A stretch of DNA of 12,225 nucleotides. Origin: an uncultured Ruminococcus sp. (GTDB lineage: Bacteria > Bacillota > Clostridia > Oscillospirales > CAG-272). The DNA lies in the NCBI GenBank assembly GCA_902766115.1, contig CACXCL010000269.1:1-12225 (forward strand). The letters are read 5' to 3'. Position numbers and translations under genes: made by a program. Below the pieces are notes generated by a model, which worked only from the letters and a program-made list of their open reading frames with translations, made no database searches and was not told the origin of the DNA. Numbering within the stretch: the stretch's first letter is position 1; each line of letters opens with the position of its first letter. Shown here piece by piece: positions 1 to 7,905 of this stretch.

Positions 1-810
1 TTCCTTCCCGTCCTTCTGTCGCTCATCATAGGCTTTACGGACTTCAACATGCTCCAGTGGCCGCACTTCGTCGGCATGAGGAACTACATCACCATGTTCC
101 TGGACGACGAGCTGTTCATGACGGCGCTGAAGTACACCCTCTTCTTCGCGGTGGTCACCGGCCCCGCGTCGTACCTGCTCTCGTTCGTGGTCGCATGGTT
201 CATCAACGACCTTAACCCGAGAGTCAGGGCGTTCGTCACCGTCATCTTCTACGCGCCGGCTATCGGCGGCGACGTATACCTCATCTGGAGGACGCTGTTC
301 TCCAGCGACTCCTACGGCTGGGTCAACGCCTGGCTGCTGAAAATGGGGGTCGTCCAGTCGCCGATCCTGTTCTTCACCAATCCCAAGTGGATCCTGCCTC
401 TGTGCGTCATCGTCGCACTGTGGACCTCCCTCGGCACCTCGTTCCTGGCGTTCATCGCCGGTCTCCAGGGCATCGACAGGAGCCAGTACGAGGCGGCGGC
501 CATCGACGGGATCAAGAACAGATGGCAGGAGGCGTGGTACGTCACCCTCCCGAACATGAAGCCTCAGCTCATGTTCGGTGCGGTCATGGCGATCACCGGA
601 TCCTTCGGCTTCGGAGGCATCGTCACAAACCTGGCGGGCAACCCGCCGACGGACTACATAGGCTACACCCTGTCCCACCACATTTCGGAATACGGCTCGG
701 TGAGATGGGAGGTCGGCTACAGCTCGGCGCTGACGTTCGTAATGTTCCTCATAATGTTCGGTACTAACCTGATTATCACCAGGATCATTTCAAAGGTGGG
801 CCAGTCATGA
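1..810 (+). CDS. Carbohydrate ABC transporter permease, MalF/UgpA type (5' partial)
   Basis: Inner-membrane subunit of a CUT1-type ABC importer for sugars or related solutes. The reading frame is open from base 1, and the residues before the first ATG (49) already match the family, with a helix ending FTDFN and then the FVGMRNY motif typical of MalF-like proteins just after the first membrane helix. The gene therefore starts upstream of the window and ATG 49 is an internal Met. About 269 residues are visible, with several hydrophobic helices. The EAA loop that docks the ATPase is clear at visible residues 163-184 (YEAAAIDG, then a conserved Pro in VTLP). The stop overlaps the start of the next permease gene (ATGA at 807-810), so the two are translationally coupled and probably form the heterodimeric channel. 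The substrate cannot be read from the sequence. Confidence 0.93.
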   Translation, partial: FLPVLLSLIIGFTDFNMLQWPHFVGMRNYITMFLDDELFMTALKYTLFFAVVTGPASYLLSFVVAWFINDLNPRVRAFVTVIFYAPAIGGDVYLIWRTLFSSDSYGWVNAWLLKMGVVQSPILFFTNPKWILPLCVIVALWTSLGTSFLAFIAGLQGIDRSQYEAAAIDGIKNRWQEAWYVTLPNMKPQLMFGAVMAITGSFGFGGIVTNLAGNPPTDYIGYTLSHHISEYGSVRWEVGYSSALTFVMFLIMFGTNLIITRIISKVGQS

Positions 811-1679
811 AAAAAATCAGAACAAGACGGCACACCGTCGTACTCAACAGATCCCGCGGCGGCGACATCGGTATCACCATCGTCCTCGCCCTCATGGGCG
901 CGATCATGGTACTGCCTCTCATCTACATGGTGATGCAGTCGCTGAAACCCCTTGACGAATTCTTCGTCTTCCCGCCCCGGTTTTTCGTCGTCCACCCCAC
1001 GCTCAACAACTTCCGCGACCTGTTCTTCCTGATGAGCACCTCCTGGGTCCCGCTCTCAAGATACCTGTTCAACACGGTGTTCACCTCCGTGGCGGGCACC
1101 TTCGGGCAGCTTGTCCTGGCGTCCCTCGCCGCCTACGTGCTGGCGAAGATGGAACTCCCCGGAAGAAAGGTCATGTTCCAGTTGATCCAGAAATCCCTGA
1201 TGTTCTCTCCAGCGGTGGCGGGTACGATCACCTTCGTCATCATGAGATATCTCGGGTGGGTCGACACATACCTTGCGGTCATCGTGCCCGCGTTCCAGTC
1301 GTCGCTGGGGCTCTACCTCATGAAGCAGTTCATGGAGACCAACGTCTCTCAGGAAATGCTTGAGTCAGCCAGACTCGACGGCGCAAAGGAATTCCGGATC
1401 TTCTGGTCCATCGCGATGCCCATGGTCAAGCCCGCGTGGCTTACGCTTATCATTTACGCCTTCAAGGACATGTGGACGGCGGGAGGCAGCTCCGCCATCT
1501 ACAGCGAGCAGCTCAAATCCCTGAACACCGGTATCGGCCAGATAGCGGCGGGCGGTATCGCCCGACAGGGCATCTCGGCGGCGTCCACGCTCCTGATGGC
1601 GATCGTGCCGATCATAGTGTTCATCGTCTCCCAAAGCAACGTCATCGAGACGATGGGCTCCAGCGGCATGAAGGATTAA
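807..1679 (+). CDS. Carbohydrate ABC transporter permease, MalG type
   Basis: Second channel subunit of the first CUT1-type importer, 290 residues, a usual length for MalG/UgpE proteins. A short basic cytoplasmic N-terminus leads into a first helix near residues 25-45, then the family-typical segment with FFVFPPRFF and a helix pair. The EAA loop is at residues 185-205 (LESARLDGAKEF, then the Pro of IAMP). The start at 807 overlaps the stop of the upstream permease in an ATGA junction, and a purine-rich AAGGTGGG at 793-800 lies inside the upstream gene at correct spacing. The next gene begins 11 bases downstream, so this is operon-internal. No ATPase is encoded nearby in the window. Known from the family: the protein forms half of the translocation pore. 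Inferred: it pairs with the permease encoded directly upstream. Confidence 0.93.
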   Translation: MKKIRTRRHTVVLNRSRGGDIGITIVLALMGAIMVLPLIYMVMQSLKPLDEFFVFPPRFFVVHPTLNNFRDLFFLMSTSWVPLSRYLFNTVFTSVAGTFGQLVLASLAAYVLAKMELPGRKVMFQLIQKSLMFSPAVAGTITFVIMRYLGWVDTYLAVIVPAFQSSLGLYLMKQFMETNVSQEMLESARLDGAKEFRIFWSIAMPMVKPAWLTLIIYAFKDMWTAGGSSAIYSEQLKSLNTGIGQIAAGGIARQGISAASTLLMAIVPIIVFIVSQSNVIETMGSSGMKD

Positions 1680-1684
1680 GGAGG
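1678..1684 (+). promoter_or_regulatory. Ribosome binding site fixing the start of the NHL-Yip1 gene
   Basis: AAGGAGG overlaps the stop codon of the MalG-type gene and lies 6 bases before ATG 1691. The frame stays open further upstream to 1436, but that extension lies in another frame of the permease gene and has no such site. This site, together with the signal peptide that begins at 1691, decides the start. Confidence 0.85.
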
Positions 1685-1690
1685 ATAAAA

Positions 1691-3820
1691 ATGAAAAAAA
1701 TAACAGGGATTTTCCTCCTGATCCTCGTATTGCTGACGGTCCTGCCGGCAGTCGCGGCAGCGGCTCCGTACTCCACCTACACCTACACCAGTGACGGAAC
1801 GATCCTCCTCTCGCCGGACGCCTACGTGCCGGACGTGGTGGTGGACTCGGCGTACATCGGACTTGATGACGAGTTCGACGACCCGAGAGACATCTTCGTC
1901 GGTCCCGACGAGAAGGTCTACATCGTGGACGCGGCAAACGCGAGGGTCATCGTCCTCGACAAATATTATAAGGAAGATTTCATCATTGACACCTTCGTGA
2001 ACGAATACGGCGTTCCCGACACCTTCTCCGGTCCCTCGGGCGTGTTCGTCAACAAGGAAAAGATCTACGTCTGCGACACGGACAACAACCGTATCGTTAT
2101 GTTCGATACGGAAGGCAACTACCAGAAGATCATCGAGAAACCCGAGGACGGCGTCTTCGAGGAGGGCTCGATCTACAAGCCCATCGCCTGCGCGGTGGAC
2201 GACTTCGGCAGACTGTTCGTCATCTCGTCGACCACCTACGAGGGCGTCATCGTCATAAACGAGAACTCAGAATTCTACGGGTTCATCGGCGCCCAGAAGG
2301 ACACGGTCAGCCTGTTCCAGGCGATGCTCCGTTCCTTCCAGTCCGAGGAGCAGAGAGCTCAGACGGCTCAGATCACCTCCAAAGAGCTCAACAACATAAC
2401 CATCGACAAGGACGGCTTCATCTACGTGACCACGTCCTCCATCGACGAGGCTCAGCAGCAGAGCGTGATCATGGCCAAATCAAAGGATTCCGCCTACGCG
2501 CCGGTCAAGAAGCTGAACTCCTCCGGAGCGGACGTCATGAGACGAAACGGCGTGTTCCCTCCTTCCGGCGAGGTCAAGGTCTCGGATAATTCCCAGGCGG
2601 AGATCAAGGGCGCGTCCACCATCGTGGACGTGGCGGTGGGACCCGAGGGGACCTGGTCCATCATCGACCAGAAGCGCTCCAAGGTGTTCACCTACGACGA
2701 GAACGGCAACCTGCTGTTCGCCTTCGGCGACAACGGTACCCAGGAGGGCAACATCGCCATGCTGAACGGCATCGCCTACCAGGGCGACAAGATGCTGCTC
2801 CTCGACAAGCAGAACGACTGCTTCGTGGTCTACAGACGTACCGAGTACGGCGATCTGCTCATGCAGGCGCTGGCCAACGACAACAACCGCTTGTACGACC
2901 GCGCCATCGACGACTGGACCGAGATACTGAAGCGCAACAACAACTACGAGGTCGCCTACGTCCAGATCGGTAAGGCGCTCTACCGCGACGCCAAGTACGA
3001 AGAATCCATCAACTACTTCAAGCCGATCAAGGAAACCGAGAACTACTCCAAATCCTACGCCGAGATCAGAAAGAACTGGGCTTCGAAATACTTCTGGATC
3101 CTGCCCATCGTCATCGCGGCCGTCGTGGTCGGGCTCTTCAGATTCTTCGCCTACGCGAGAAAGGTCAACAAGCGCGCCGCTCTCAAGATCGGCCGCAGGA
3201 GCCTGAAGGAGGAACTGCTGTACGCGTTCCACGTGATATTCCATCCCTTCGACGGCTTCTGGGATCTGAAGCACGAGAAGCGCGGCTCCGTTAAGAGCGC
3301 CACCATCATCCTGATGGTCACCGTGCTCGCGTTCTTCTACAAGACCATCGGCTCCGGCTATATCATCAACCAGTCCAACACGACCACCCAGAACGTGGTG
3401 GGCACCATCCTGGCGGTGATCCTGCCGCTGGCGCTGTGGGCGATCGCAAACTGGTGTCTCACCACCCTGTTCGACGGCGAAGGCAGCATGAAGGACATCT
3501 ACATCGCGTGCTGCTACTCGCTGACGCCCCTGCCGCTGTTCATGATCCCGCTGACCATCTTCTCCAACTTCATCGTAGCGGATGAAAAGGGCATCATCGA
3601 GATCATTTCCACCATCGCGTTCATCTGGCTCGGACTGCTGGTGTTCTTCGGAATGATGATCACCCACGATTACTCGCCGTTCAAGAGCATCCTGACGTCC
3701 CTCGGGACCATAGTCGGTATGATGTTCCTCATGTTCCTCGGCCTGCTGTTCACGACACTTATGGCAAAGATCATCAAGTTCGTGACAGATATCGCGACCG
3801 AGATCGGATTCCGTCTGTAG
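1691..3820 (+). CDS. Secreted NHL beta-propeller / TPR-like / Yip1-domain membrane protein
   Basis: A 709-residue multidomain protein. Residues 1 to about 25 form a signal peptide (MKK, Leu-rich core, Ala-rich cleavage region). Residues about 58-385 contain at least six NHL-type blades, for example DPRDIFVGPDEKVYIVDAANARV and GPSGVFVNKEKIYVCDTDNNR. Residues about 396-450 look like one or two TPR helices pairs (YDRAIDDWTEILKRN, then ALYRDAKYEESINYF). A membrane helix at about 466-486 is followed by a basic stretch (ARKVNKRAALKIGRR), which predicts propeller and TPR outside and the loop inside. Residues about 505-709 match the Yip1 family, with HPFDGFWDLKHEKRGS followed by about five hydrophobic helices. 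The start at 1691 is chosen on the RBS and signal peptide. The gene sits between an ABC permease pair and a DUF5696 gene. NHL propellers usually bind protein or polymer ligands; the bacterial Yip1 role is unknown. A surface sensor or assembly factor for the transporter is my inference only. Confidence 0.88.
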   Translation: MKKITGIFLLILVLLTVLPAVAAAAPYSTYTYTSDGTILLSPDAYVPDVVVDSAYIGLDDEFDDPRDIFVGPDEKVYIVDAANARVIVLDKYYKEDFIIDTFVNEYGVPDTFSGPSGVFVNKEKIYVCDTDNNRIVMFDTEGNYQKIIEKPEDGVFEEGSIYKPIACAVDDFGRLFVISSTTYEGVIVINENSEFYGFIGAQKDTVSLFQAMLRSFQSEEQRAQTAQITSKELNNITIDKDGFIYVTTSSIDEAQQQSVIMAKSKDSAYAPVKKLNSSGADVMRRNGVFPPSGEVKVSDNSQAEIKGASTIVDVAVGPEGTWSIIDQKRSKVFTYDENGNLLFAFGDNGTQEGNIAMLNGIAYQGDKMLLLDKQNDCFVVYRRTEYGDLLMQALANDNNRLYDRAIDDWTEILKRNNNYEVAYVQIGKALYRDAKYEESINYFKPIKETENYSKSYAEIRKNWASKYFWILPIVIAAVVVGLFRFFAYARKVNKRAALKIGRRSLKEELLYAFHVIFHPFDGFWDLKHEKRGSVKSATIILMVTVLAFFYKTIGSGYIINQSNTTTQNVVGTILAVILPLALWAIANWCLTTLFDGEGSMKDIYIACCYSLTPLPLFMIPLTIFSNFIVADEKGIIEIISTIAFIWLGLLVFFGMMITHDYSPFKSILTSLGTIVGMMFLMFLGLLFTTLMAKIIKFVTDIATEIGFRL

Positions 3821-3837
3821 GAAAGGAGTGATAAGAA

Positions 3838-6800
3838 ATGAAGAAATATAAGATCCTGTCATTCCTCCTCGCTCTCCTCTTCATCTTCTCCGCCATACCG
3901 GCGACGGTCCTGGCAGACGATGACGACACCCAGGCGGACACCGAGATCACCGAGACCACCGAGACCGTCGACAACACGGACGACGCCGACGATCCTGACG
4001 CCGACAATCCCGACGCCGACGAAGAAGGCGAGGAAGGCGATCTGCCCGCCGAAGGCGAAAAGGACTACCTGAGAGAAGGTTACGAGACCCGCGAGGCAAA
4101 GCTCGCGGATATGGAAGCGGTCTTCGAGCAGGACGGATACCGTATCTGGTACGAGGACTACACCGGAGAGGTCGTGATCGAGCAGATCGACACCGGAGAA
4201 TTCCTGTTCTCGAACCCCTATGATATCTCGGCAAAGAATTCCAAGGTAACGAACGAGATCAAGAAGCACCTGCTCTCTCAGATCAAGCTTACCTACCTTG
4301 ACAAAGAGAACTCGGAGAAGGAAGGCGAGATGTACTCCTTCACCGACGCCGCCATGAGAAATCAGATCCACCTGAAATACATCAAAAACGGCATCAGGGT
4401 GGAGTATATCCTCGGCGAGGACGCGATCCAGAGGCTCGTTCCCCGTATGATCAGCGTCGAACGCTTCCAGAAGTTCATTCTCGATCCCCTGAACCAGGCG
4501 ATCGCGGAAGGAAAGCCCGGCGCGGAATTCACGCTGAAAAAGATCAACAGCTTCTTTGAAGAGAAAAACATCGACAAAGCCACCTCGGAGCGTGCGGTCA
4601 AGGACATGATCGCGGCGTTCCCCATCGTAAAGCGGATGGCGGTGTACGTCTGCGACGCAAGTATCCCCGCCGCGAGACTGAAGGAGCTTGAGCAGTACGT
4701 CAAGGAGTTCTGCCCGCAGTACACCTACGAGGAGCTCCAGTACGACAACGAGGAGACCGGCTACGTCAACACCGACGCCGCCCCTCCGAGATTCACCATG
4801 GCGCTGGAATACACGGTGACGGAGGACGGAGTGCAGGTCAGGCTGCCCGCTAACGGTATCTCCTTCGACGAGGAAGCCTACCCGCTGAAGACAGTCAGCA
4901 TCCTGCCCTACATGGGAGCCGGAAGCTCCGCTTACGACGGCTACACGTTCTACCCGGACGGCTCCGGCACCATCATCAAGTTCAGCGACGTCAAGGACTC
5001 CGGTTATCTGGTATCCGGTCAGGTCTACGGACCCGACTACGCCTACCACGAGATCAAGACCGGCAACGAGGAAGTGCTGAGAATGCCGGTGTTCGGAGTG
5101 GTAACGAACTACTCCAAGCCGGTCGATCCCAACATGGAGGAGGAGAAGATATATCCCGACTCCGGATTCCTCGCCATTATCACCGAAGGCGATTCAATGG
5201 CGACGATCTCCAGCGAGCACGGCGGAACGCTGTACGGCTACAACCACGTGTACGCCACCTTCACGCCTCGACCCAGCGACACCTACGACCTTTCGGACTC
5301 CATTTCGGTCTCCGGAAACTCCAAGTTTACGGTAACCTCCGAGAGACGGTATACCGGAAGCTACACGATCAAGTACGTCATGCTGAACGAGAAGGAAGGC
5401 GAGGAAAAAGGATACGAACCCTCCTACGTCGGAATGGCGAAAGCGTACCGCGATTATCTCTACGACAACGGAACGCTGACAAAGCTTGAGGCGGACGGCG
5501 ACGTCCCGCTGTTTATCGAGTCCTTCGGCTCCATCGAAACGGTGAGGAGGATCCTCTCGATCCCGATAAACGTCGACGCTCCTCTCACCACGTTCGATAA
5601 CGTCATCGCCATGTGCGACAACCTCAGGGAACAGGGGATCGAAAACGTCAATTTCAAGCTCATCGGCTTTGCGAACGGCGGCCTCATCTCAACGATGCCG
5701 TACAAGCTCAAATGGGTCGGCGCGCTGGGCGGATCAAAGGGATTTGACAAGCTTGTCGAATACGCCGAGAAGAACAACATCGGCGTCTACCCCGACTTTG
5801 ACTTCGCATACATGGAAAAGAAGGAATCCTTCGACGGAGTCAACCTCAAGAAGCACGCGGTCAGGACCATCGACAACCGCTACGTGAGGAAAAAGGATTA
5901 CGACCCCGCCACCCAGGCCATGGAATACAACCCGACCATGTCCATGACGGCCATCTCCCCCAAATCCTTCGACTACTTCTACTCCAAGTTCACCAAGAAC
6001 TACTCGAAGTTCGGAAACAGCGCGATCTCAATGTCGTCGCTCGGATCGGATCTGAACTCAGACTTCAACAAGAAGGATCCGTACCACAGGGAGGACAGCA
6101 AGGAAGTCACCGCCGAAGTGCTTGAAAAGGCCGGAGAAGAATACGACAGCGTGATGGTCTCCGGCGGCAACGCGTATTCGTACAAGTACGCGGACGTGAT
6201 CACGGATATCTCCCTCGCATCTTCCGGATACATCAACTCAAGCGCACAGATCCCCTTCGTCGGAATGGTGCTTCACGGCTCCAAGGTGTTCACCGGAACT
6301 CCGCTGAACATGGAGGGCGACATCAGACGGGCGATACTCGACGCCATCGAGAACGGCGCGACCATCAACTTCACCCTGTCCTACCAGAACACGGACAAAC
6401 TGAAGGATAACGAGTACTGGAGGCAGTATTACTCCGTCGCATTCGATATCTGGTCGGATGACGTGATCAAGTACTACGACATCGTCAACGAGGCGCTGAA
6501 GGACGTTCAGGAGGACCTGATCGTCGATCACGGATTCCTGGCCGGCAAGCGCGTGCCCGACGAGGATGAAAAGGAAGCCGACAGACTCGCCGAGGAAAAG
6601 GCCGCCGAGGAACAAGCCGAGCAGGAACGCATCGACGCGGAGAAGGCTGAAAAACGCCGCCGCAGATACGAGAGACTCGGGATCCCCGACCCGGGATCAT
6701 CCAAGAACAAAACGGTCCCGGCTCCCGCGGTCGATCCTAACAAGTACAACACCCCCGACGATTCCATCGTAAGAGTTGAATACGAAGGCGGAACGACGTT

Positions 6801-6891
6801 CATCCTCAACTACAACTCATACGACGTCACGGTGGAGTACGAGGGACAAACTTACGAGATCGAAGCCATGGGCTTCGCAAAGATAGGATAA
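3838..6891 (+). CDS. Secreted DUF5696-family protein with glycosidase-like central region
   Basis: A 1017-residue exported protein. The signal peptide is residues 1-26 (cleavage after VLA) with no lipobox Cys. An acidic low-complexity linker follows (about 27-70, Asp/Glu/Thr rich). Residues about 75-130 give a beta-rich segment ending in FLFSNPYD. The DUF5696 hallmark YPDGSG is at 372-377, followed by VYGPDYAYH. Residues about 570-890 look like a TIM-barrel-type core: FKLIGFANGG, YPDFDF (651-656), SLGSDLNSD (734-742), the SGGNAYSYKYAD stretch from 775, and IPFVGMVLHG (805-814). A charged coiled coil spans about 908-947, and the C-terminus (about 974-1017) is a small beta domain with FILNYN. 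A good RBS (AAAGGAGTG, 3822-3830) precedes ATG 3838. There is no anchor or sorting signal. The function is not established; an enzyme or binding module for a cell-surface glycan is inferred from the fold-like pattern and the permease neighbours. Confidence 0.85.
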   Translation: MKKYKILSFLLALLFIFSAIPATVLADDDDTQADTEITETTETVDNTDDADDPDADNPDADEEGEEGDLPAEGEKDYLREGYETREAKLADMEAVFEQDGYRIWYEDYTGEVVIEQIDTGEFLFSNPYDISAKNSKVTNEIKKHLLSQIKLTYLDKENSEKEGEMYSFTDAAMRNQIHLKYIKNGIRVEYILGEDAIQRLVPRMISVERFQKFILDPLNQAIAEGKPGAEFTLKKINSFFEEKNIDKATSERAVKDMIAAFPIVKRMAVYVCDASIPAARLKELEQYVKEFCPQYTYEELQYDNEETGYVNTDAAPPRFTMALEYTVTEDGVQVRLPANGISFDEEAYPLKTVSILPYMGAGSSAYDGYTFYPDGSGTIIKFSDVKDSGYLVSGQVYGPDYAYHEIKTGNEEVLRMPVFGVVTNYSKPVDPNMEEEKIYPDSGFLAIITEGDSMATISSEHGGTLYGYNHVYATFTPRPSDTYDLSDSISVSGNSKFTVTSERRYTGSYTIKYVMLNEKEGEEKGYEPSYVGMAKAYRDYLYDNGTLTKLEADGDVPLFIESFGSIETVRRILSIPINVDAPLTTFDNVIAMCDNLREQGIENVNFKLIGFANGGLISTMPYKLKWVGALGGSKGFDKLVEYAEKNNIGVYPDFDFAYMEKKESFDGVNLKKHAVRTIDNRYVRKKDYDPATQAMEYNPTMSMTAISPKSFDYFYSKFTKNYSKFGNSAISMSSLGSDLNSDFNKKDPYHREDSKEVTAEVLEKAGEEYDSVMVSGGNAYSYKYADVITDISLASSGYINSSAQIPFVGMVLHGSKVFTGTPLNMEGDIRRAILDAIENGATINFTLSYQNTDKLKDNEYWRQYYSVAFDIWSDDVIKYYDIVNEALKDVQEDLIVDHGFLAGKRVPDEDEKEADRLAEEKAAEEQAEQERIDAEKAEKRRRRYERLGIPDPGSSKNKTVPAPAVDPNKYNTPDDSIVRVEYEGGTTFILNYNSYDVTVEYEGQTYEIEAMGFAKIG
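3982..4026 (+). repeat. Three 15-base tandem units encoding an acidic linker
   Basis: Three in-frame units, at 3982, 3997 and 4012, encode DADDP, DADNP and DADEE. They share the core GACGCCGAC. They lie just after the signal peptide of the DUF5696 protein and form part of its acidic low-complexity linker. Such short repeats can change copy number and so vary linker length between strains. Confidence 0.75.
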
Positions 6892-6903
6892 GGAGGTGCG
6901 GAA

Positions 6904-7890
6904 ATGAACGCTGAAATAAAGAAAGCTCCGAAAGTTAAAGCTCCCGCGCCGCCGAAGAAGAGAAAGAAGATCGCCTCTCTTGACAAAAAGAAGGCGAGAA
7001 GCGGATGGCTCTTCGTTCTTCCCTTCATAATCGGATTCCTCTTCATCTATCTTCCGGTCATTTTCAACTCCATAAGGTTCAGCTTTAACGAGATCTCCAT
7101 CAAGACCGGCGGCGGTTATTCGCTCCAGTTCGTGGGATTCAAGAACTACTCCGACGCATTCATGGTCGACACGCAGTTCAGGACTGTCCTGACGGACGGG
7201 CTGAAACAGCTGATAACCGACGTGCCCGCCATCGTTCTGTTCTCAATGTTCATAGCGATCATTCTGAACCAGAAGATCCTGGGACGCGCCGCGTTCAGAG
7301 CAATATTCTTCATCCCGGTCATCCTGACCACTGGTCTTATCGGGCAGATCGACACAAACAACGCGCTGCTCGACGTCATGAAGAACTCAAGCATCGACAC
7401 GGGCGCTGAGACGGGAGGGGTCCAGAACGGGATCATCAGGATCACAGACCTGGAAGGGGTGCTGAACTCCATGATGATCGGAAGCCAGGTGGTCCCGGTG
7501 GTGGTCGGTATCGTGAACAGTATCTTCGATATCGTCAACCGCTGCGGCGTACAGATGCTGATCTTCCTTGCGGGACTCCAGTCCATCTCCCCGGCGATCT
7601 ACGAATCGTGTCAGATCGACGGAGCAAGCGGATGGGAGACCTTCTGGAAGGTCACCTTCCCCATGATAAGCCCGATCATCCTGGTCAATGTGGTCTACAC
7701 GATCATAGACGCATTCACGTCGTCAAGCAACAAGGTAATGACGTATATCGCCACGGTGTACGACAAGAGCAATAACGGAAACGTGCTGTCGTCCGCCATG
7801 TCGTGGTTCTACTTCCTGGTGGTCATCGTCATTATCGCGGCGGCGGCGGGTATAGTAAGCTCGGTAGTCTTCTACCAGAGAAGAGACTGA
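6904..7890 (+). CDS. Carbohydrate ABC transporter permease, MalF/LacF type (second pair)
   Basis: A 328-residue channel subunit of a second CUT1-type importer. The N-terminus is an unusually long Lys/Pro-rich cytoplasmic tail (about 35 residues, with KKRKK and DKKKAR). The first helix (GWLFVLPFIIGFLFIYLPV) is typical of the family, as is the following FVGFKNY motif. The EAA loop is at residues 233-253 (YESCQIDGASGW, then the Pro of VTFP). Between helices, at residues about 150-197, there is an extra extracytoplasmic loop containing a Gly/Thr-rich stretch and a predicted amphipathic segment, which lengthens the protein relative to compact homologues such as the gene at the left edge. A near-perfect AAGGAGGTG (6890-6898) lies 5 bases before ATG 6904, and the gap to the DUF5696 stop is 12 bases. 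It most likely pairs with the next gene. The substrate is unknown. Confidence 0.92.
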   Translation: MNAEIKKAPKVKAPAPPKKRKKIASLDKKKARSGWLFVLPFIIGFLFIYLPVIFNSIRFSFNEISIKTGGGYSLQFVGFKNYSDAFMVDTQFRTVLTDGLKQLITDVPAIVLFSMFIAIILNQKILGRAAFRAIFFIPVILTTGLIGQIDTNNALLDVMKNSSIDTGAETGGVQNGIIRITDLEGVLNSMMIGSQVVPVVVGIVNSIFDIVNRCGVQMLIFLAGLQSISPAIYESCQIDGASGWETFWKVTFPMISPIILVNVVYTIIDAFTSSSNKVMTYIATVYDKSNNGNVLSSAMSWFYFLVVIVIIAAAAGIVSSVVFYQRRD

Positions 7891-7905
7891 GAGGAGGTGC
7901 GGTAA

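Noticed and set aside
49..51. ATG 49 as the start of the first permease
   Set aside because: The frame is open to base 1 and the residues before it belong to the family pattern, so the gene begins outside the window.
1436..1690. An 85-residue N-terminal extension of the NHL-Yip1 protein
   Set aside because: It overlaps the MalG-type gene in another frame, has no RBS, and would bury the signal peptide that starts at 1691.
2480..3862. A 460-codon antisense open frame over the NHL-Yip1 gene
   Set aside because: The translation is low-complexity (Asp/Val/His/Arg rich) and matches the mirror image of the sense codons. The sense protein has clear domains.
3838..3915. Lipoprotein signal for the DUF5696 protein
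   Set aside because: No Cys follows the hydrophobic core; the cleavage region reads TVLA then Asp, fitting signal peptidase I.
3859..5049. A 396-codon antisense open frame over the DUF5696 gene
   Set aside because: It is a shadow of the Asp/Glu-rich sense coding sequence, rich in Val/Leu/Gly by complementarity, with no start signals.
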